Shown: positions 17,073 to 26,722, counted from the first letter of the stretch. The stretch is 64,000 nt of DNA from Prauserella isguenensis (GCF_014191605.1 NZ_JACHWU010000001.1:1550001-1614000); one strand, 5' to 3'. Numbers and translations: made by a program. Notes: generated by a model not told the origin, from the letters alone.

Positions 17073-18074
17073 ATGCCAAGCTCGTTGATCATTATCGGGC
17101 TCGCCGCTGCGTGGCTTGTCGTTCTCGTTCCCATGGTGGCGCGGAAGCGCCAGGAGGTCACACAGACCAGCGATGCGGCGCTGGCCGGCCGGATCGTGCG
17201 GAGCGGTACGCGCAACAACGGGCGAAGGGAGTTCGCCATGACCCGGAACGCCGGCGGTCGTGACGACCGTGGCGACGAGTTCGACGACGCCGTCGACTAC
17301 GACATGGACCACGACACCGAGGACGACGCTGTAGACGACTACGACGTCGACTACGACGACCCCGACGACGAACCCGCCGAGCCGCGCAGGCGCTGGTTCG
17401 GACGCCGAGCCGTCGCCGACTCCGGGGACTCCGACGTCGACGTCGACGAAGCCGACCCCGGCGATCTTGCCGCCGAGGAACCCGCCTCGAGGCGTTACCG
17501 CCCCGGCCGCGGCGGATTCGACCCCGAGGCCGCCGAGATGAACGCGCGAGCCAAGTACGCGTACCGCCAGCGGGTCGTTCTGTTCCTGCTCATCGCGGCC
17601 GTCGCCAGCGCGGTCGTCGCCGCTGCCGTGCTGCCGATGTTGTGGTGGCTGCACGGCGCCGTCGATGTCGCCCTCGTCGGATACCTCGCCTACCTGCGGC
17701 GCCAGGTGCGCATCGAGGAGGAGATCCGCGAACGTCGCATGGCCCGTCACGCCGGCGCCTCCCGGCGGCGTGTCCCCGAACCCGAATGGGACGCCGAGGA
17801 CGACAGGGACCCTCGTGACGCCCGCGGCGCCCGTGACGTGCGCGACGCCCACGCCGTGCGCGACACCGCCGAACTGCGCCGCGGGCGCCCCGACGACCGC
17901 CCCGAAGAACCCCGCCGCGACCGGCGCGGCCCCGAACTCGTCGACGTCGAACGCCGCCGCGCCCCGCGCCCTCCGCGGAACGCCGTCGTGGTCGACCTCG
18001 ACGACGAGGACCCCGCCTTCCACGAACTCGGCGACCCCGGCGAACTGCCCTACCGGCGGGCCGCAGGCGAATAG
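17073..18074 (+). CDS. sepX: Divisome membrane protein SepX/GlpR
   Basis: Membrane protein of 333 residues. One N-terminal helix (PSSLIIIGLAAAWLVVLVPM, residues 2-21) ends in the VARKRQEV motif typical of SepX/GlpR. A long acidic Asp/Tyr-rich region with tandem DYDVDYDDPDDE-type repeats and an Arg-rich RRRWFGRRAV patch follow. Two further helices come near residues 168-187 and 190-208, then a second charged disordered tail. In Streptomyces SepX stabilises Z-rings; in corynebacteria GlpR is the receptor of Glp. ATG 17073 has GGAGG-type sites just upstream. It is last in the series and is followed by a strong hairpin. Confidence 0.85.
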   Translation: MPSSLIIIGLAAAWLVVLVPMVARKRQEVTQTSDAALAGRIVRSGTRNNGRREFAMTRNAGGRDDRGDEFDDAVDYDMDHDTEDDAVDDYDVDYDDPDDEPAEPRRRWFGRRAVADSGDSDVDVDEADPGDLAAEEPASRRYRPGRGGFDPEAAEMNARAKYAYRQRVVLFLLIAAVASAVVAAAVLPMLWWLHGAVDVALVGYLAYLRRQVRIEEEIRERRMARHAGASRRRVPEPEWDAEDDRDPRDARGARDVRDAHAVRDTAELRRGRPDDRPEEPRRDRRGPELVDVERRRAPRPPRNAVVVDLDDEDPAFHELGDPGELPYRRAAGE

Positions 18075-18097
18075 GGGCCGAGCGGACGGACAACCTC

Positions 18098-18136
18098 GGT
18101 TCGAGGGGTGGCGGTCGTGCCGTCACCCCTCGAACC
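18098..18136. terminator. Bidirectional terminator between sepX and the MFS gene
   Basis: GGTTCGAGGGGTG (18098-18110) pairs perfectly with CACCCCTCGAACC (18124-18136) around a 13-base loop. It lies between two convergent genes and can serve both strands. Confidence 0.75.
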
Positions 18137-18151
18137 GTGTCGGTAGGTGTC

Positions 18152-19399
18152 TCAGTCGCCGCTCGCGTCGTCCCTGCGGGAGAACCCGCGGGCGCCGGCC
18201 GCCAGGGCTGCGCAGGCCGGGGCTGCGAAGCAGATGACGGCGGTGGTGGTGAGGACAGCGCCGGTGCCGAACGCGCTCATGGCAGGGGCGATGAGCGCCA
18301 GCCCGACAGGGGCCAGGCCGTAGGAGAGCAGGAAGTCCAGTGACGACACTCGGGCGAGCTTGTCGGGTGCGACCTCGCGCTGCGTCGCGGTGAACCACGG
18401 GACGTTGAACAGTTCGATCCCGATACCCGCGACCACGTACGCACCGATCACCACCGCTGGGTGCAACGGCATGAGCAGGCTGAGGGGTGCGAAGCCGTAG
18501 CAGGCCAGGCCGCCCAGTGCCGCCCAGCCCTGCGCCCTCGGCCGCCACCGCGAGACGATCACGGCACCGACGAGTGCGCCCGCGGTGTAGGCCGTCAACG
18601 CTCCTGCCAGCACCGCTTCGGTTCCGTACGTATCCCTGCTGACCAGGGGCAACGCCACGTTCGTCGCAGAGTAGCCCGTGGCGATCACAGCTGTGAGCGC
18701 GCCGAGCCCGGCGAGGAACCACGGGTGGCGCCGCGCCTCACGCACACCGTCGGCGAACTCGACGTGCAGAGGTGCGCGGGTGCGCGATGGCTGTGGCTCG
18801 GAGGATCCTCGTGGCGGTGCGAGGGCTGCGGCGAGCCACAGTGCCGAGGTGCCGATCAGTAGGGCCGGTGTGCTGACGACGGTGGCCAGCAAGGCTGTCA
18901 GGCCCGGCGCGACGAGCGTGGTCACGCGGACCGAGAACGTCGTCGCGGCGTTGGCCTGTTGACGTCGTGGCTCGTCGACGACCTCTGCTGTCAACGCCTG
19001 GAAGGCGGGCCGGCACGAGCCCTGTCCTGCGCCGACGATCGCCGCCGCAGTGGCCATGAGCGTGACCGAGCTGCCGAGGCCGGCGGCGATGAGGGGTGTG
19101 GCGACGGCGGCGGCCATCGCGGCCCACAGCACGACGGCGCGACGGGAGTAGCGGTCCGCGAGCAGTCCTCCGACGGGTACCGCCACCACGAAGCCGATGG
19201 TGCGTGCGGCCAACACGATGCCGAGCCCCGCCGCGCTCAGACCGCGGTCGAGCACGGCGAGGCCGAGGATGAACGGCAGCGCCCACGTGGCGATGCCGGA
19301 GGCGGTCGTCCCGCACCACAGTCGGAGGAACCCCGGGTCGAGGAGGACGGAACGCCGGCGCGCGGCGGCGCCGGATGTACTGGGCGATGGAGTGGACAC
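18152..19399 (-). CDS. MFS transporter, putative metallophore exporter
   Basis: Major-facilitator permease of 415 residues with about 12 hydrophobic helices. The 2-3 loop motif GGLLADRYSRRAVV (about 77-90) is present, and the sequence is of the enterobactin-exporter (EntS)/MFS_3 type; WFTATQREVAPDKLARVSSLDF is typical of that group. It is the last gene of the minus-strand operon, 36 bases after the PLP synthase, so the expected role is export of the compound made by the preceding enzymes. That role is inferred from position. The substrate is unknown. Confidence 0.75.
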   Translation of the reverse strand: MSTPSPSTSGAAARRRSVLLDPGFLRLWCGTTASGIATWALPFILGLAVLDRGLSAAGLGIVLAARTIGFVVAVPVGGLLADRYSRRAVVLWAAMAAAVATPLIAAGLGSSVTLMATAAAIVGAGQGSCRPAFQALTAEVVDEPRRQQANAATTFSVRVTTLVAPGLTALLATVVSTPALLIGTSALWLAAALAPPRGSSEPQPSRTRAPLHVEFADGVREARRHPWFLAGLGALTAVIATGYSATNVALPLVSRDTYGTEAVLAGALTAYTAGALVGAVIVSRWRPRAQGWAALGGLACYGFAPLSLLMPLHPAVVIGAYVVAGIGIELFNVPWFTATQREVAPDKLARVSSLDFLLSYGLAPVGLALIAPAMSAFGTGAVLTTTAVICFAAPACAALAAGARGFSRRDDASGD

Positions 19400-19435
19400 G
19401 AGGTGGTGAACTCCCGGGGTCGGCGGGTGCGGCGC

Positions 19436-20452
19436 TCACGCCGCGGCGGACTGTGGTGCGTGCATGCGATTCCATGCCATGCGGCACCACGGCAGGTCGA
19501 GCTCGTCCGTACCGGACACGTCGGTGGGAGCCAACTCGGCCACGTCGACGGCCTCGGCATGGCGCGTGAAGACCGAGTCGACATAGCGGTGTCCGGTATC
19601 GGGCGCGACGAACAGCACCGTGCGCCGGGTGTCGCGGAGGCGTTCCCACCGGGCCGCGAGGTACGCGGCGCCACTCGAGAGGCCGGCGAACGTGGCGTGC
19701 CGCCGCAGCAGGTCCACCGAGCCCGCCAGCGCGGCGGTGAACCCGACCCAGTGGACGACGTCGTAGAGCTCGTGGTCGACGTTGTCGAACGGGATCGAAC
19801 TGCCGATTCCGGCGATGATGATGTCCGGATCGGTGACGTGCTCGCTGCCGAACGTGACGCTGCCGAACGGCTGCACGCCGACGAGTGCCGCGCCGTCGTC
19901 GCCGCGGCGCAGATAGCGCGCGAGCGCACCGGTCGAAGCCCCGGAGCCGACCCCGCCGACGATCGTCAGCGCCGCGGGATCGAACTCGCGGGCGATCCGC
20001 TCGGCGACGGCTCGATAGCCCAGGTAGTGGATGTCGTCGTGGTACTGCCGCATCCAGTGGTAGCGCGGATTCTCCCCGAGGATGCGGTGGATACGTCGCA
20101 CACGCCGATCCTGGTCGAGCTTCAGGTCCGTGGACGGCTCCATCTGTTCCAGTCGTGCTCCGAGTACGGCCAGCTGTGTGCGCACACTTTCGTCGACAGT
20201 GGTGGAGCCGACGATGTGGCATCGCATTCCGTGCCGGTGACACGCCAGCGCGAGGGCGTAGGCGTAGATGCCGCTCGAACTGTCGACGAGGGTGTCGCCG
20301 GGTCGTACCGCTCCGGTGTCGAGCAGATGGCGGACGGCGGCGTCGGCCGAGACCACCTTCATACTCTCAAAGCGCAGGCAGACGAGGTTCTCGTGCAGGC
20401 GGATGAGGTCCGGGCGTCCAATGGCGTCGGCGACGTGGTCGTCCATGGTCAC
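19436..20452 (-). CDS. PLP-dependent cysteine-synthase-family enzyme (SbnA-like)
   Basis: Fold-type II PLP enzyme of 338 residues, cytoplasmic. Features: the putative PLP lysine in FESMKVVSADAAV (about residue 32), the substrate loop VDSSSGIYAYALALA (about 56-70) replacing the SSGNTG of cysteine synthase, and the phosphate cradle VGGVGSGASTGALA (about 166-179). It lacks the PGGS-K-R context of true cysteine synthase, so beta-replacement on a different amino acid (for example an O-phospho amino acid with an amine nucleophile) is more likely. Its start lies inside the 3' end of the preceding kinase gene (86-base overlap). The neighbours suggest a step in small-metallophore synthesis. The product is unknown. 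Confidence 0.72.
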   Translation of the reverse strand: MTMDDHVADAIGRPDLIRLHENLVCLRFESMKVVSADAAVRHLLDTGAVRPGDTLVDSSSGIYAYALALACHRHGMRCHIVGSTTVDESVRTQLAVLGARLEQMEPSTDLKLDQDRRVRRIHRILGENPRYHWMRQYHDDIHYLGYRAVAERIAREFDPAALTIVGGVGSGASTGALARYLRRGDDGAALVGVQPFGSVTFGSEHVTDPDIIIAGIGSSIPFDNVDHELYDVVHWVGFTAALAGSVDLLRRHATFAGLSSGAAYLAARWERLRDTRRTVLFVAPDTGHRYVDSVFTRHAEAVDVAELAPTDVSGTDELDLPWCRMAWNRMHAPQSAAA

Positions 20453-21359
20453 GCTCCCAACTGGTCGTACCGATGCGGAAGGGACTGGTCACGGGGATAC
20501 CGCTGCGTTCGAGGCGCCGGGCGGCGCGGTCGAGCCGGTCGTGGACCTCGGGTGCTGCGGCGTCGAAGACGAGGCCGGCGACGTTGCCGCTGTGGGCGAC
20601 CTGCACCCCGACGGCGCCCTCGCGTTCGGCGACACGCTCGAGTTCGGGGAGCTCCTCCTTCGGCAAGATGCGCTGGTTGTAGCGGGCACTGATCGTGCAG
20701 ACACGCCCGAGCTGTGTGGCATCGGACTCGGCAACGGCGTTCCGCAGCAGGCGGCGCAGGTGTTCGAATGCGTGGATCTCGTCCTCGGGTTGTGCTGCCT
20801 CGTCGAAGGACAGCGTGTCGACGGGTTCGCCGCCGCCGGTGATGCACCCGAGGATGATCACGGCAGGTAGTGCGGCTCCGAGTTCTTCGAGTACCTGGCC
20901 CTCGCGTTGGGCGAAGAGTCGCGGACGTTCGTCCAGCATGACCGGATCACACGCACGTTCGGCCTGCACCGCGAGCGCGGCGATCCGCTCCGGGGGAAGT
21001 GTGACGTCGAAACTCGTCGCCACTGCATGGATGGTGGCGATGGTGTCGCTTGTGGACGATCCCATGCCGATACCCACCGGAATGTCGCCGTGCAGCCGAA
21101 GGTGGCCGCCCGGCGTGGTCCGCGCGTCACCGGAGGTGCAGAACGCGGCGGTCAGCCGCGCGGCGTCGAGTGCTTTCGCACGGTCGCCGGGGGTGACGGT
21201 GAACAAGCCGCGTGGGTCGGGCCGGAACTCCGCATGCGTTCGCCGGTGCGTCACGGGCACCGTCACGAGTGCCCGGCGCCTGCGTCCGTGGGTGTCGAGG
21301 AAGATCCCCTGGACGAGCTCGCCGTGGTGGCTGCATGCCTGTCCGTGACCGACTTTCAT
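20367..21359 (-). CDS. GHMP-family kinase, PduX-like (amino-acid kinase)
   Basis: Small-molecule kinase of 330 residues. It opens with CSHHGELVQGIFLD, resembling the PduX start, and carries the GHMP glycine-rich ATP loop DIPVGIGMGSSTSDTIA (about 93-109); GVQVAHSGNVAGLVFD near residue 260 is the C-terminal GHMP motif. PduX phosphorylates L-threonine for cobamide synthesis; no cobamide genes are here, so another amino acid such as serine is a reasonable guess. ATG overlaps the DUF364 stop by 4 bases. The last about 28 residues are Arg/Pro-rich and are read through the start of the PLP gene in another frame; the true C-terminus may be shorter if a frameshift is present. Confidence 0.7.
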   Translation of the reverse strand: MKVGHGQACSHHGELVQGIFLDTHGRRRRALVTVPVTHRRTHAEFRPDPRGLFTVTPGDRAKALDAARLTAAFCTSGDARTTPGGHLRLHGDIPVGIGMGSSTSDTIATIHAVATSFDVTLPPERIAALAVQAERACDPVMLDERPRLFAQREGQVLEELGAALPAVIILGCITGGGEPVDTLSFDEAAQPEDEIHAFEHLRRLLRNAVAESDATQLGRVCTISARYNQRILPKEELPELERVAEREGAVGVQVAHSGNVAGLVFDAAAPEVHDRLDRAARRLERSGIPVTSPFRIGTTSWERDHGRPRRRRHWTPGPHPPAREPRLPAL

Positions 21360-22153
21360 GCGTACGCCCCCGTGCGGTAGCGGTGCAGGACGGTCGGATC
21401 GGCGCTGAACTGGGAGAAGGGGAACGGCTCGGCCGACAGGGCGGTGACGCCGCGGCCCAGGAACGCCCTGGCCACCGCCGACCCACTCTGCGCGTACACG
21501 GTCAGCGGGATCTCGCGATCGCGACACCGGGCCAGGATCGTGTCGAAACTCCCGTTGCCGAGGGTCATGCCCGTGGCGACCACGGTGTCCGCGACGTCGA
21601 GGACATCGGACACCGAGTCGGTGACGGGGTGTCCCCATTGCGTTTCGCGCAGGTTCAGATCGCACGGCAGGCACGTGCCGCCACGGTCCTCGATCGCGGC
21701 CACGAGCGGGTTCACGACGCCGATCAGTGCGACCTTCGTACCGCGTTCGACGTCGAGAAGTCCGGCGATGGCCGTGTCGCGCGCCTGTGCACGGACCTCC
21801 GGGGTGCCGGACGGCAACGTGACGGTGTCGTCGGCGGCATGGGGCTGTTGGTGACCGAGGTAGGCGTCGAGTGCCGCGATGCGCACAGGGAGCCGCGGGT
21901 CGGTCAACAGCTCGCTGAGCGGCCGGCCCGACATCTCGCCTGCGACGTCCGGGTCGAGTTCACCGCTTTCGAACGCGCACGCACCGAAGGCGCCGCCGAC
22001 CCGCACGAGGACGTACTGGTTGCGGTAGGTGACGCCGCCGCCGGCGAGTCGCGTTCCGTGGTGCAGCCAGAACACGCTGGTGGCCGTGAGCAAAGCCGGG
22101 TCGAGACCGTGACGACCGGCTGCGACGTCGGTGAACAGGTCGTCGACGGTCAT
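21356..22153 (-). CDS. DUF364 protein (putative heavy-metal chelation domain)
   Basis: Protein of 265 residues, cytoplasmic. The N-terminal part (VFWLHHGTRLAGGGVTYRNQ) has an enolase-N-like DUF4213 character; the C-terminal Rossmann-like DUF364 domain has KVALIGVVNPLVAAIEDRG (about 141-159), ADTVVATGMTLGNGSFDTIL (about 188-207) and a final FPFSQFSADPTVLHRY. DUF364 proteins recur beside metal ABC transporters, and the family has been labelled as possibly heavy-metal chelating, with no proven biochemistry. Stop and start overlap both neighbours by 4 bases, so it is tightly coupled to the methyltransferase and kinase genes. Confidence 0.7.
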   Translation of the reverse strand: MTVDDLFTDVAAGRHGLDPALLTATSVFWLHHGTRLAGGGVTYRNQYVLVRVGGAFGACAFESGELDPDVAGEMSGRPLSELLTDPRLPVRIAALDAYLGHQQPHAADDTVTLPSGTPEVRAQARDTAIAGLLDVERGTKVALIGVVNPLVAAIEDRGGTCLPCDLNLRETQWGHPVTDSVSDVLDVADTVVATGMTLGNGSFDTILARCRDREIPLTVYAQSGSAVARAFLGRGVTALSAEPFPFSQFSADPTVLHRYRTGAYA

Positions 22154-22872
22154 GCCACTTCACCTCGCGTCAGCCGGAACACGTAGGTCAGCACGCCGTC
22201 GTTCCAGTCGTGCCGGTGAAACACCTCCGCCTTGAAACCGGTCGTCACGGCATGGCGGATGATGGCGGGCATGTCGGCCGTGTTCGACACGACGACGAAC
22301 ACCTCACCGCCGGGCGCCAGCAGGTCGCGCTGCGCGAGCTGTTCGAAGAACGTGGCCAGCAGCGGCGCGCCGACACAGACGTTGCGGACGACATCGGGGT
22401 CGGTGCTGACGGTCCGACTGACTGCCGGCGGGTTGAACGTCACGACGTCGAGGCGGGTCTCCGACGGCACGCCGTCGAAGACGTTCCCGGCGGCCGCGAC
22501 GAACCGTGTGCCCTCACGCTCACCGACGAGGCGTTCGTAGTTTCGACGGGCCGTGTCGACACTGCTCGCGTGCACGTCGAGGGCGTAGACCTCGCGTGCG
22601 CCGCGCAAGCCGGCGACCGCGGTTTCCACGCCGAGCCCCACGCCCATCGCGGCGTAGGACCGGCCGCGGACGTCGATGATGTCGTCGAGCAGGCGTTCGT
22701 GAATCATGCGGCTGGTCGCGCCGGGCATGAACACTCCGGGCGGCACGTCGAACTCCCATCCGTTCCACGCGTAGGTGCGATGGGTGTGCAGGTCGGCCTT
22801 CGGCTGGTTGAGGGCGATGATCCGCTCAGCAGGGAGCGGAGGGGGAAGCTGTTCGATCAAGGTCGAGGTCAC
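22150..22872 (-). CDS. Class I SAM-dependent methyltransferase
   Basis: Cytoplasmic methyltransferase of 240 residues. Motif I reads YAAMGVGLGVETAVAGLRGA (about 91-110), followed by the acidic ribose-binding ALDVH. The catalytic-type motif FNPPAVS (about 167) resembles the NPPY/DPPY loop of N-methyltransferases, so an amino or imidazole nitrogen acceptor is plausible. GTG start with GGAGGAG about 7 bases upstream. It begins 55 bases after the binding-protein gene; a strong ribosome site here suggests that synthesis of the enzyme block is set independently within one transcript. The acceptor is unknown. Confidence 0.72.
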   Translation of the reverse strand: MTSTLIEQLPPPLPAERIIALNQPKADLHTHRTYAWNGWEFDVPPGVFMPGATSRMIHERLLDDIIDVRGRSYAAMGVGLGVETAVAGLRGAREVYALDVHASSVDTARRNYERLVGEREGTRFVAAAGNVFDGVPSETRLDVVTFNPPAVSRTVSTDPDVVRNVCVGAPLLATFFEQLAQRDLLAPGGEVFVVVSNTADMPAIIRHAVTTGFKAEVFHRHDWNDGVLTYVFRLTRGEVA

Positions 22873-22927
22873 GGGCGGGCTCCTCCGTATGGACGATCAT
22901 CGATGTGCGGACGGTGTTGCGGGTGGC

Positions 22928-23916
22928 TCAGCGTCCGATCCCGCGGAGGTACTCGGCGAGCTTCTCGGCGGCGTCGATGTTTCTCGGCCCGCTGACGGCT
23001 TCGCCGTAGTCGAGGACGTGGAAGCGGTTGTTGCGCACCGCGGGTGTGGAGGCGAGTGGCGGATGCGACTTGAGGAACGCGATCTTCTCCTCGACAGGCT
23101 GGTCGCCGTAGTCGACGACGGTGATGACCTCCGGGTTGGCCTTGACCACCGGTTCCCAGCCGACCGTCGTCCACCGCTGTTTCAGGTCGTTGAAGATGTT
23201 GCTGCCGCCGGCGAGGGAGACGATCGCGTTCGGCGAGGCCTGATTCCCCGAGGTGAACGGTTGGTCGGTCCCCGAGTCGTAGACGAACACCCGGGCCGGG
23301 TCGCCCTCCGGCTGGTTGCTGCGCAGCTGCTCCGCGCGTCGCTGGATGTCGGACACGAGCTGCTGTGCGCGGTCCTCGACGTGGAAGATCCGCCCGATCT
23401 GACGCAGATCCGTGTAGAGCGCCTCCATCGGCGGCACGGTGACAGGATTCTCGCCGTAGTTGAAGCAGCTCTCGGTGAACTGGTACGAGCGGATGCCGAC
23501 CTCGTCGAGCCGTTGCGGGGTGATGCCGCGCTCCTCGCTGAACCCGGATCCCCACCCGGCGAGCACCCAGTCGGCCTCGGCGTCGACGACCGTCTCGAAG
23601 CCCAGCACGTCGGTCGAGAGCGTCTCCACCGAACGGTAGTCCTCGCGGTACGGCGAGCGTTCCACGGCAGGGTTCGCGGTGCTGGGCATGACGATTCCGC
23701 GCATACGGTCGGCGAGGCCGAGGGCGAACATCTTCTCCGTGGCGCTCATGTCGTAGGCGACGGCGTTTTGTGGCGGCGGGTAGGTGATCCGTTTGCCGCA
23801 GTTCTCGACCGTCACGGGCCGGGGGCCGTCCTGGGCGTTCCGTTGGACGTCGGCTCCGCAGGCTGTGGCGAGCAGACAGGCGGCCAGCAGGACAGGAACG
23901 GACTTGGTCGTCGCTG

Positions 23917-23920
<4 letters not shown>
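22928..23920 (-). CDS. ABC transporter substrate-binding lipoprotein (FepB/BtuF type)
   Basis: Lipid-anchored extracytoplasmic binding protein of 330 residues. The signal peptide ends in a lipobox (LLATAC, Cys about 21). The mature part is the long-helix class III fold of metal-chelate binders: VTVENCGKRITYPPPQNAVAYD, an N lobe with SATEKMFALGLADRM, then VDAEADWVLAGWGSGF and a C lobe with WEPVVKANPEVITVVDYGD. It should bind a metal-metallophore complex or cobalamin-like ligand. Overlaps the ATPase gene by 4 bases. Unlike zinc-specific ZnuA, no His-rich loop is seen, so free zinc is not the likely ligand. Confidence 0.82.
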
Positions 23921-24714
<794 letters not shown>

Positions 24715-24715
24715 G

Positions 24716-25822
24716 TCAGCGTCCCCCGAACAGGTAGCTGCGGCGGCGGAGCAGGACGACGAAGACCGGAACGCCGATCAACGCGGTGATGACCCCGAGC
24801 GGCAGCTCCCGAGGGGCGAACATCGTCCGAGACGCGAGGTCGACCCATACCAGGAAGACAGCGCCTGCGAGCGGTGCGATCGTCAGCACACGCCGATGAC
24901 TCGCACCGGTGACGATGCGGACGAGGTGCGGCATGACGAGGCCGACGAAGCCCACCGCGCCGCTCACCGCGACGAGCGCTCCGGTGACGACGGCCGTGAG
25001 CAGGAAGAGCATGCGGCGCAGCCGCGTGGTGTCCAGGCCGAGGCCTGCGGCGGACTCGTCACCCATGGCGAGGACGTCGAGCGAGGGCCCGCTCCTGAGC
25101 AGCGTCACGACGGCGACCACGACGGCTGCCGCGGCGACGGGCAACGATTGCCATGTCGCGCTGCCGAGACTGCCCAGCATCCAGAACATCACCGACCGGG
25201 CCGTTTCCCCGAAGGGGGCGAAGAACACGATGACGCTCATCAGCGCCTGGAAGCCGTAGGCGAGGGCCACGCCGGTGAGCACGAGGCGCAGCGGGGTCAG
25301 GCCGGCCCTGGTGTGCGCGGCTGCGTAGACCAGGGCCGAGGCGAGCAGTGCACCGAGGAACGCCGCGGTCGAGAGTGCGTAGACACCCAGGCCGGCGAAC
25401 AGGCCGAACGACACCACGGCGCTCGCGCCCACGGACGCGCCCGAGGACACGCCGAGGATGAACGGGTCGGCGAGCGGGTTGCGCACCATCGCCTGTACCG
25501 CGACGCCGATGACGCTGAGGCCTGCCCCGACGACCGCGGCCAGCACCACCCGGGGAGCGCGGACCTCCCAGACGATCGAGTACTGGGTGACGTCTTCGGC
25601 GCCGATCGTGCCTCCGGTCAGTGCTGCACCGAGATAGCGCAGCGTGTCCGAAAGCGGTATGACCGCGGAGCCCAGTGAGATGCCGGCGATCACCGAGCCG
25701 AGCAGGGCCACCGTGAGGACCGCCACGGCGGTGGCCGTACCCGACCGGGGTGTGCCCGGTCGGGACGCGGGCGGACGTGTCGTTGCGGCAGGCCCGGTCG
25801 GCGTTCTCGTCGTGGTCGTCAC
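24716..25822 (-). CDS. FecCD-family ABC permease for metal-chelate uptake
   Basis: Inner-membrane permease of 368 residues with about ten helices. After a 30-residue Thr/Pro-rich cytoplasmic leader come family motifs: RAPRVVLAAVVGAGLSVIGV (about 95-114), RNPLADPFILGVSSGASVGA (about 119-138) and GFVGLVMPHLVRIVTGASHR (about 290-309) with the ATPase-coupling Gly. It is the first gene of the operon (GTG start, GGAAGGA upstream), about 110 bases below a Zur-type palindrome. A single permease gene implies a homodimer. Confidence 0.87.
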   Translation of the reverse strand: MTTTTRTPTGPAATTRPPASRPGTPRSGTATAVAVLTVALLGSVIAGISLGSAVIPLSDTLRYLGAALTGGTIGAEDVTQYSIVWEVRAPRVVLAAVVGAGLSVIGVAVQAMVRNPLADPFILGVSSGASVGASAVVSFGLFAGLGVYALSTAAFLGALLASALVYAAAHTRAGLTPLRLVLTGVALAYGFQALMSVIVFFAPFGETARSVMFWMLGSLGSATWQSLPVAAAAVVVAVVTLLRSGPSLDVLAMGDESAAGLGLDTTRLRRMLFLLTAVVTGALVAVSGAVGFVGLVMPHLVRIVTGASHRRVLTIAPLAGAVFLVWVDLASRTMFAPRELPLGVITALIGVPVFVVLLRRRSYLFGGR

Positions 25823-25930
25823 GTCCGATCCTTCCGGGTCACGGTCGTTGGCCTCCCGTCGCCGACTGAACGTCCGACGCCGACAGCCGCTGAGGACTCT
25901 GGGGCGTCGATGGGCCGCCGACAGTACAAA

Positions 25931-25945
25931 TGAAAATCATTTTCG
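25931..25945 (-). promoter_or_regulatory. Zur-type operator ahead of the metallophore operon
   Basis: TGAAAATCATTTTCG, a 7-1-7 palindrome with only the last base off symmetry. Read on the minus strand it is CGAAAATGATTTTCA, 14 of 15 to the TGAAAATGATTTTCA box known for Zur in Streptomyces. It lies in an AT-rich island inside GC-rich DNA, 109 bases upstream of the permease start codon. Proteobacterial Fur sites look alike, but actinomycete iron control uses the different TTAGGTTAG-type box (found here at 34693), which favours Zur. Confidence 0.72.
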
Positions 25946-26174
25946 TCTAGACGTCGGGGGTGGTCGCGGGTGTGATCGCCGTCGGCTTCGGCGGTGCGAG
26001 CCCATGGATGGCCCACCGTGGCCTGGGACGACGTTCCGGAAGATGTGTCGCGGTGACCCGGGTCTCACGCGTTCGGCCGCCGACACGTCGCAGGTCGCGC
26101 GCGACGGGCGTCGGGGTGCCCCCCCCGGCGTCGAGGGTCGCGCCGGCCTTGCTATGCTGGTCTCGCTTCACCAA

Positions 26175-26247
26175 GGGGCTGTAGCGCAGTTGGTAGCGCG
26201 TCTCGTTCGCATCGAGAAGGTCAGGGGTTCGATTCCCCTCAGCTCCA
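26175..26247 (+). tRNA. tRNA-Ala (anticodon CGC)
   Basis: Acceptor GGGGCTG pairs with CAGCTCC; the D arm GCGC/GCGC, the anticodon stem TCTCG/CGAGA with loop TTCGCAT (anticodon CGC, codon GCG), and the T arm AGGGG-TTCGATT-CCCCT are all present. 73 bases; no CCA is encoded. A decayed region follows directly, as is common beside tRNA integration sites. Confidence 0.93.
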
Positions 26248-26254
26248 CATCAGA

Positions 26255-26296
26255 GGTACTACTAGAGCACGTGCCTGAAGGCCCTGGAGTAGTACC
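26255..26296 (+). repeat. Inverted repeat just downstream of tRNA-Ala
   Basis: GGTACTACT (26255-26263) and AGTAGTACC (26288-26296) form perfect 9-base arms around 24 bases. It begins 8 bases after the tRNA. It may act as the tRNA terminator or be a remnant of an integrated element; no T-tract follows. Confidence 0.45.
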
Positions 26297-26449
26297 GCGA
26301 CGCCGGAAGGCCAGGACGAGCCACCCGCTTGGCCGCTACCGCAACTGGCTGACCAACAGGACCTCGGGATCGTCGGGCGATTCGGCGCCGACTCCGAACG
26401 CGGACGCGCTGCACAAGTGAGGGCCGGATTCGGCATCTCGTCGACCGGA

Positions 26450-26722
26450 TCAGAGATCCCGGTTCGGCCGGTGCACCTGCTGGTGGGATAAGGCGGCATC
26501 ATCCAGCTCACCCACCACCGCGTGCCGGTGTTTGCCGACGCCACTGAGGTGGTCGAGGAATGTTGTCGGTTTGCCGGAGACGTTGGAGCCGCGGTACCAC
26601 GGGTCGGTGGTGGCGTAGAAGTTTTGGTTGACGGTCTCCTCGGCGATGGCCACCCAATCGTCCTGGGTCTCGGTGGCGGGTTCGACGACATCGCCGCCTT
26701 CGGTCTTGGCGTGGGAGGTCAA
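26450..26722 (-). pseudogene. C-terminal fragment of a flavin-containing (Baeyer-Villiger type) monooxygenase
   Basis: A 90-codon minus-strand frame whose middle resembles the conserved C-terminal part of cyclohexanone-monooxygenase-type enzymes: DDWVAIAEETVNQNF, then DPWYRGSNVSGKPTTFLDHL and GVGKHRHAVVGELDD. The FAD and NADPH domains expected upstream (about 400 residues) are absent, and the coding signal shifts frame near 26740. The tail after GELDDAALS is out of family. I read it as the remnant of a broken gene, not an active protein. Confidence 0.55.

Noticed and set aside
21356-22153. A cobalamin-salvage operon around the PduX-like kinase
   Set aside because: PduX and BtuFCD-like transporters both occur in cobamide biology, but no cob/cbi gene or cobalamin riboswitch is seen and an exporter would make no sense; kept only as an alternative.
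25931-25945. Reading the palindrome as a Fur box for iron control
   Set aside because: It resembles proteobacterial Fur sites too, but actinomycetes control iron mainly with DtxR-type boxes of different sequence, one of which is seen at 34693; Zur fits better. Not fully excluded.
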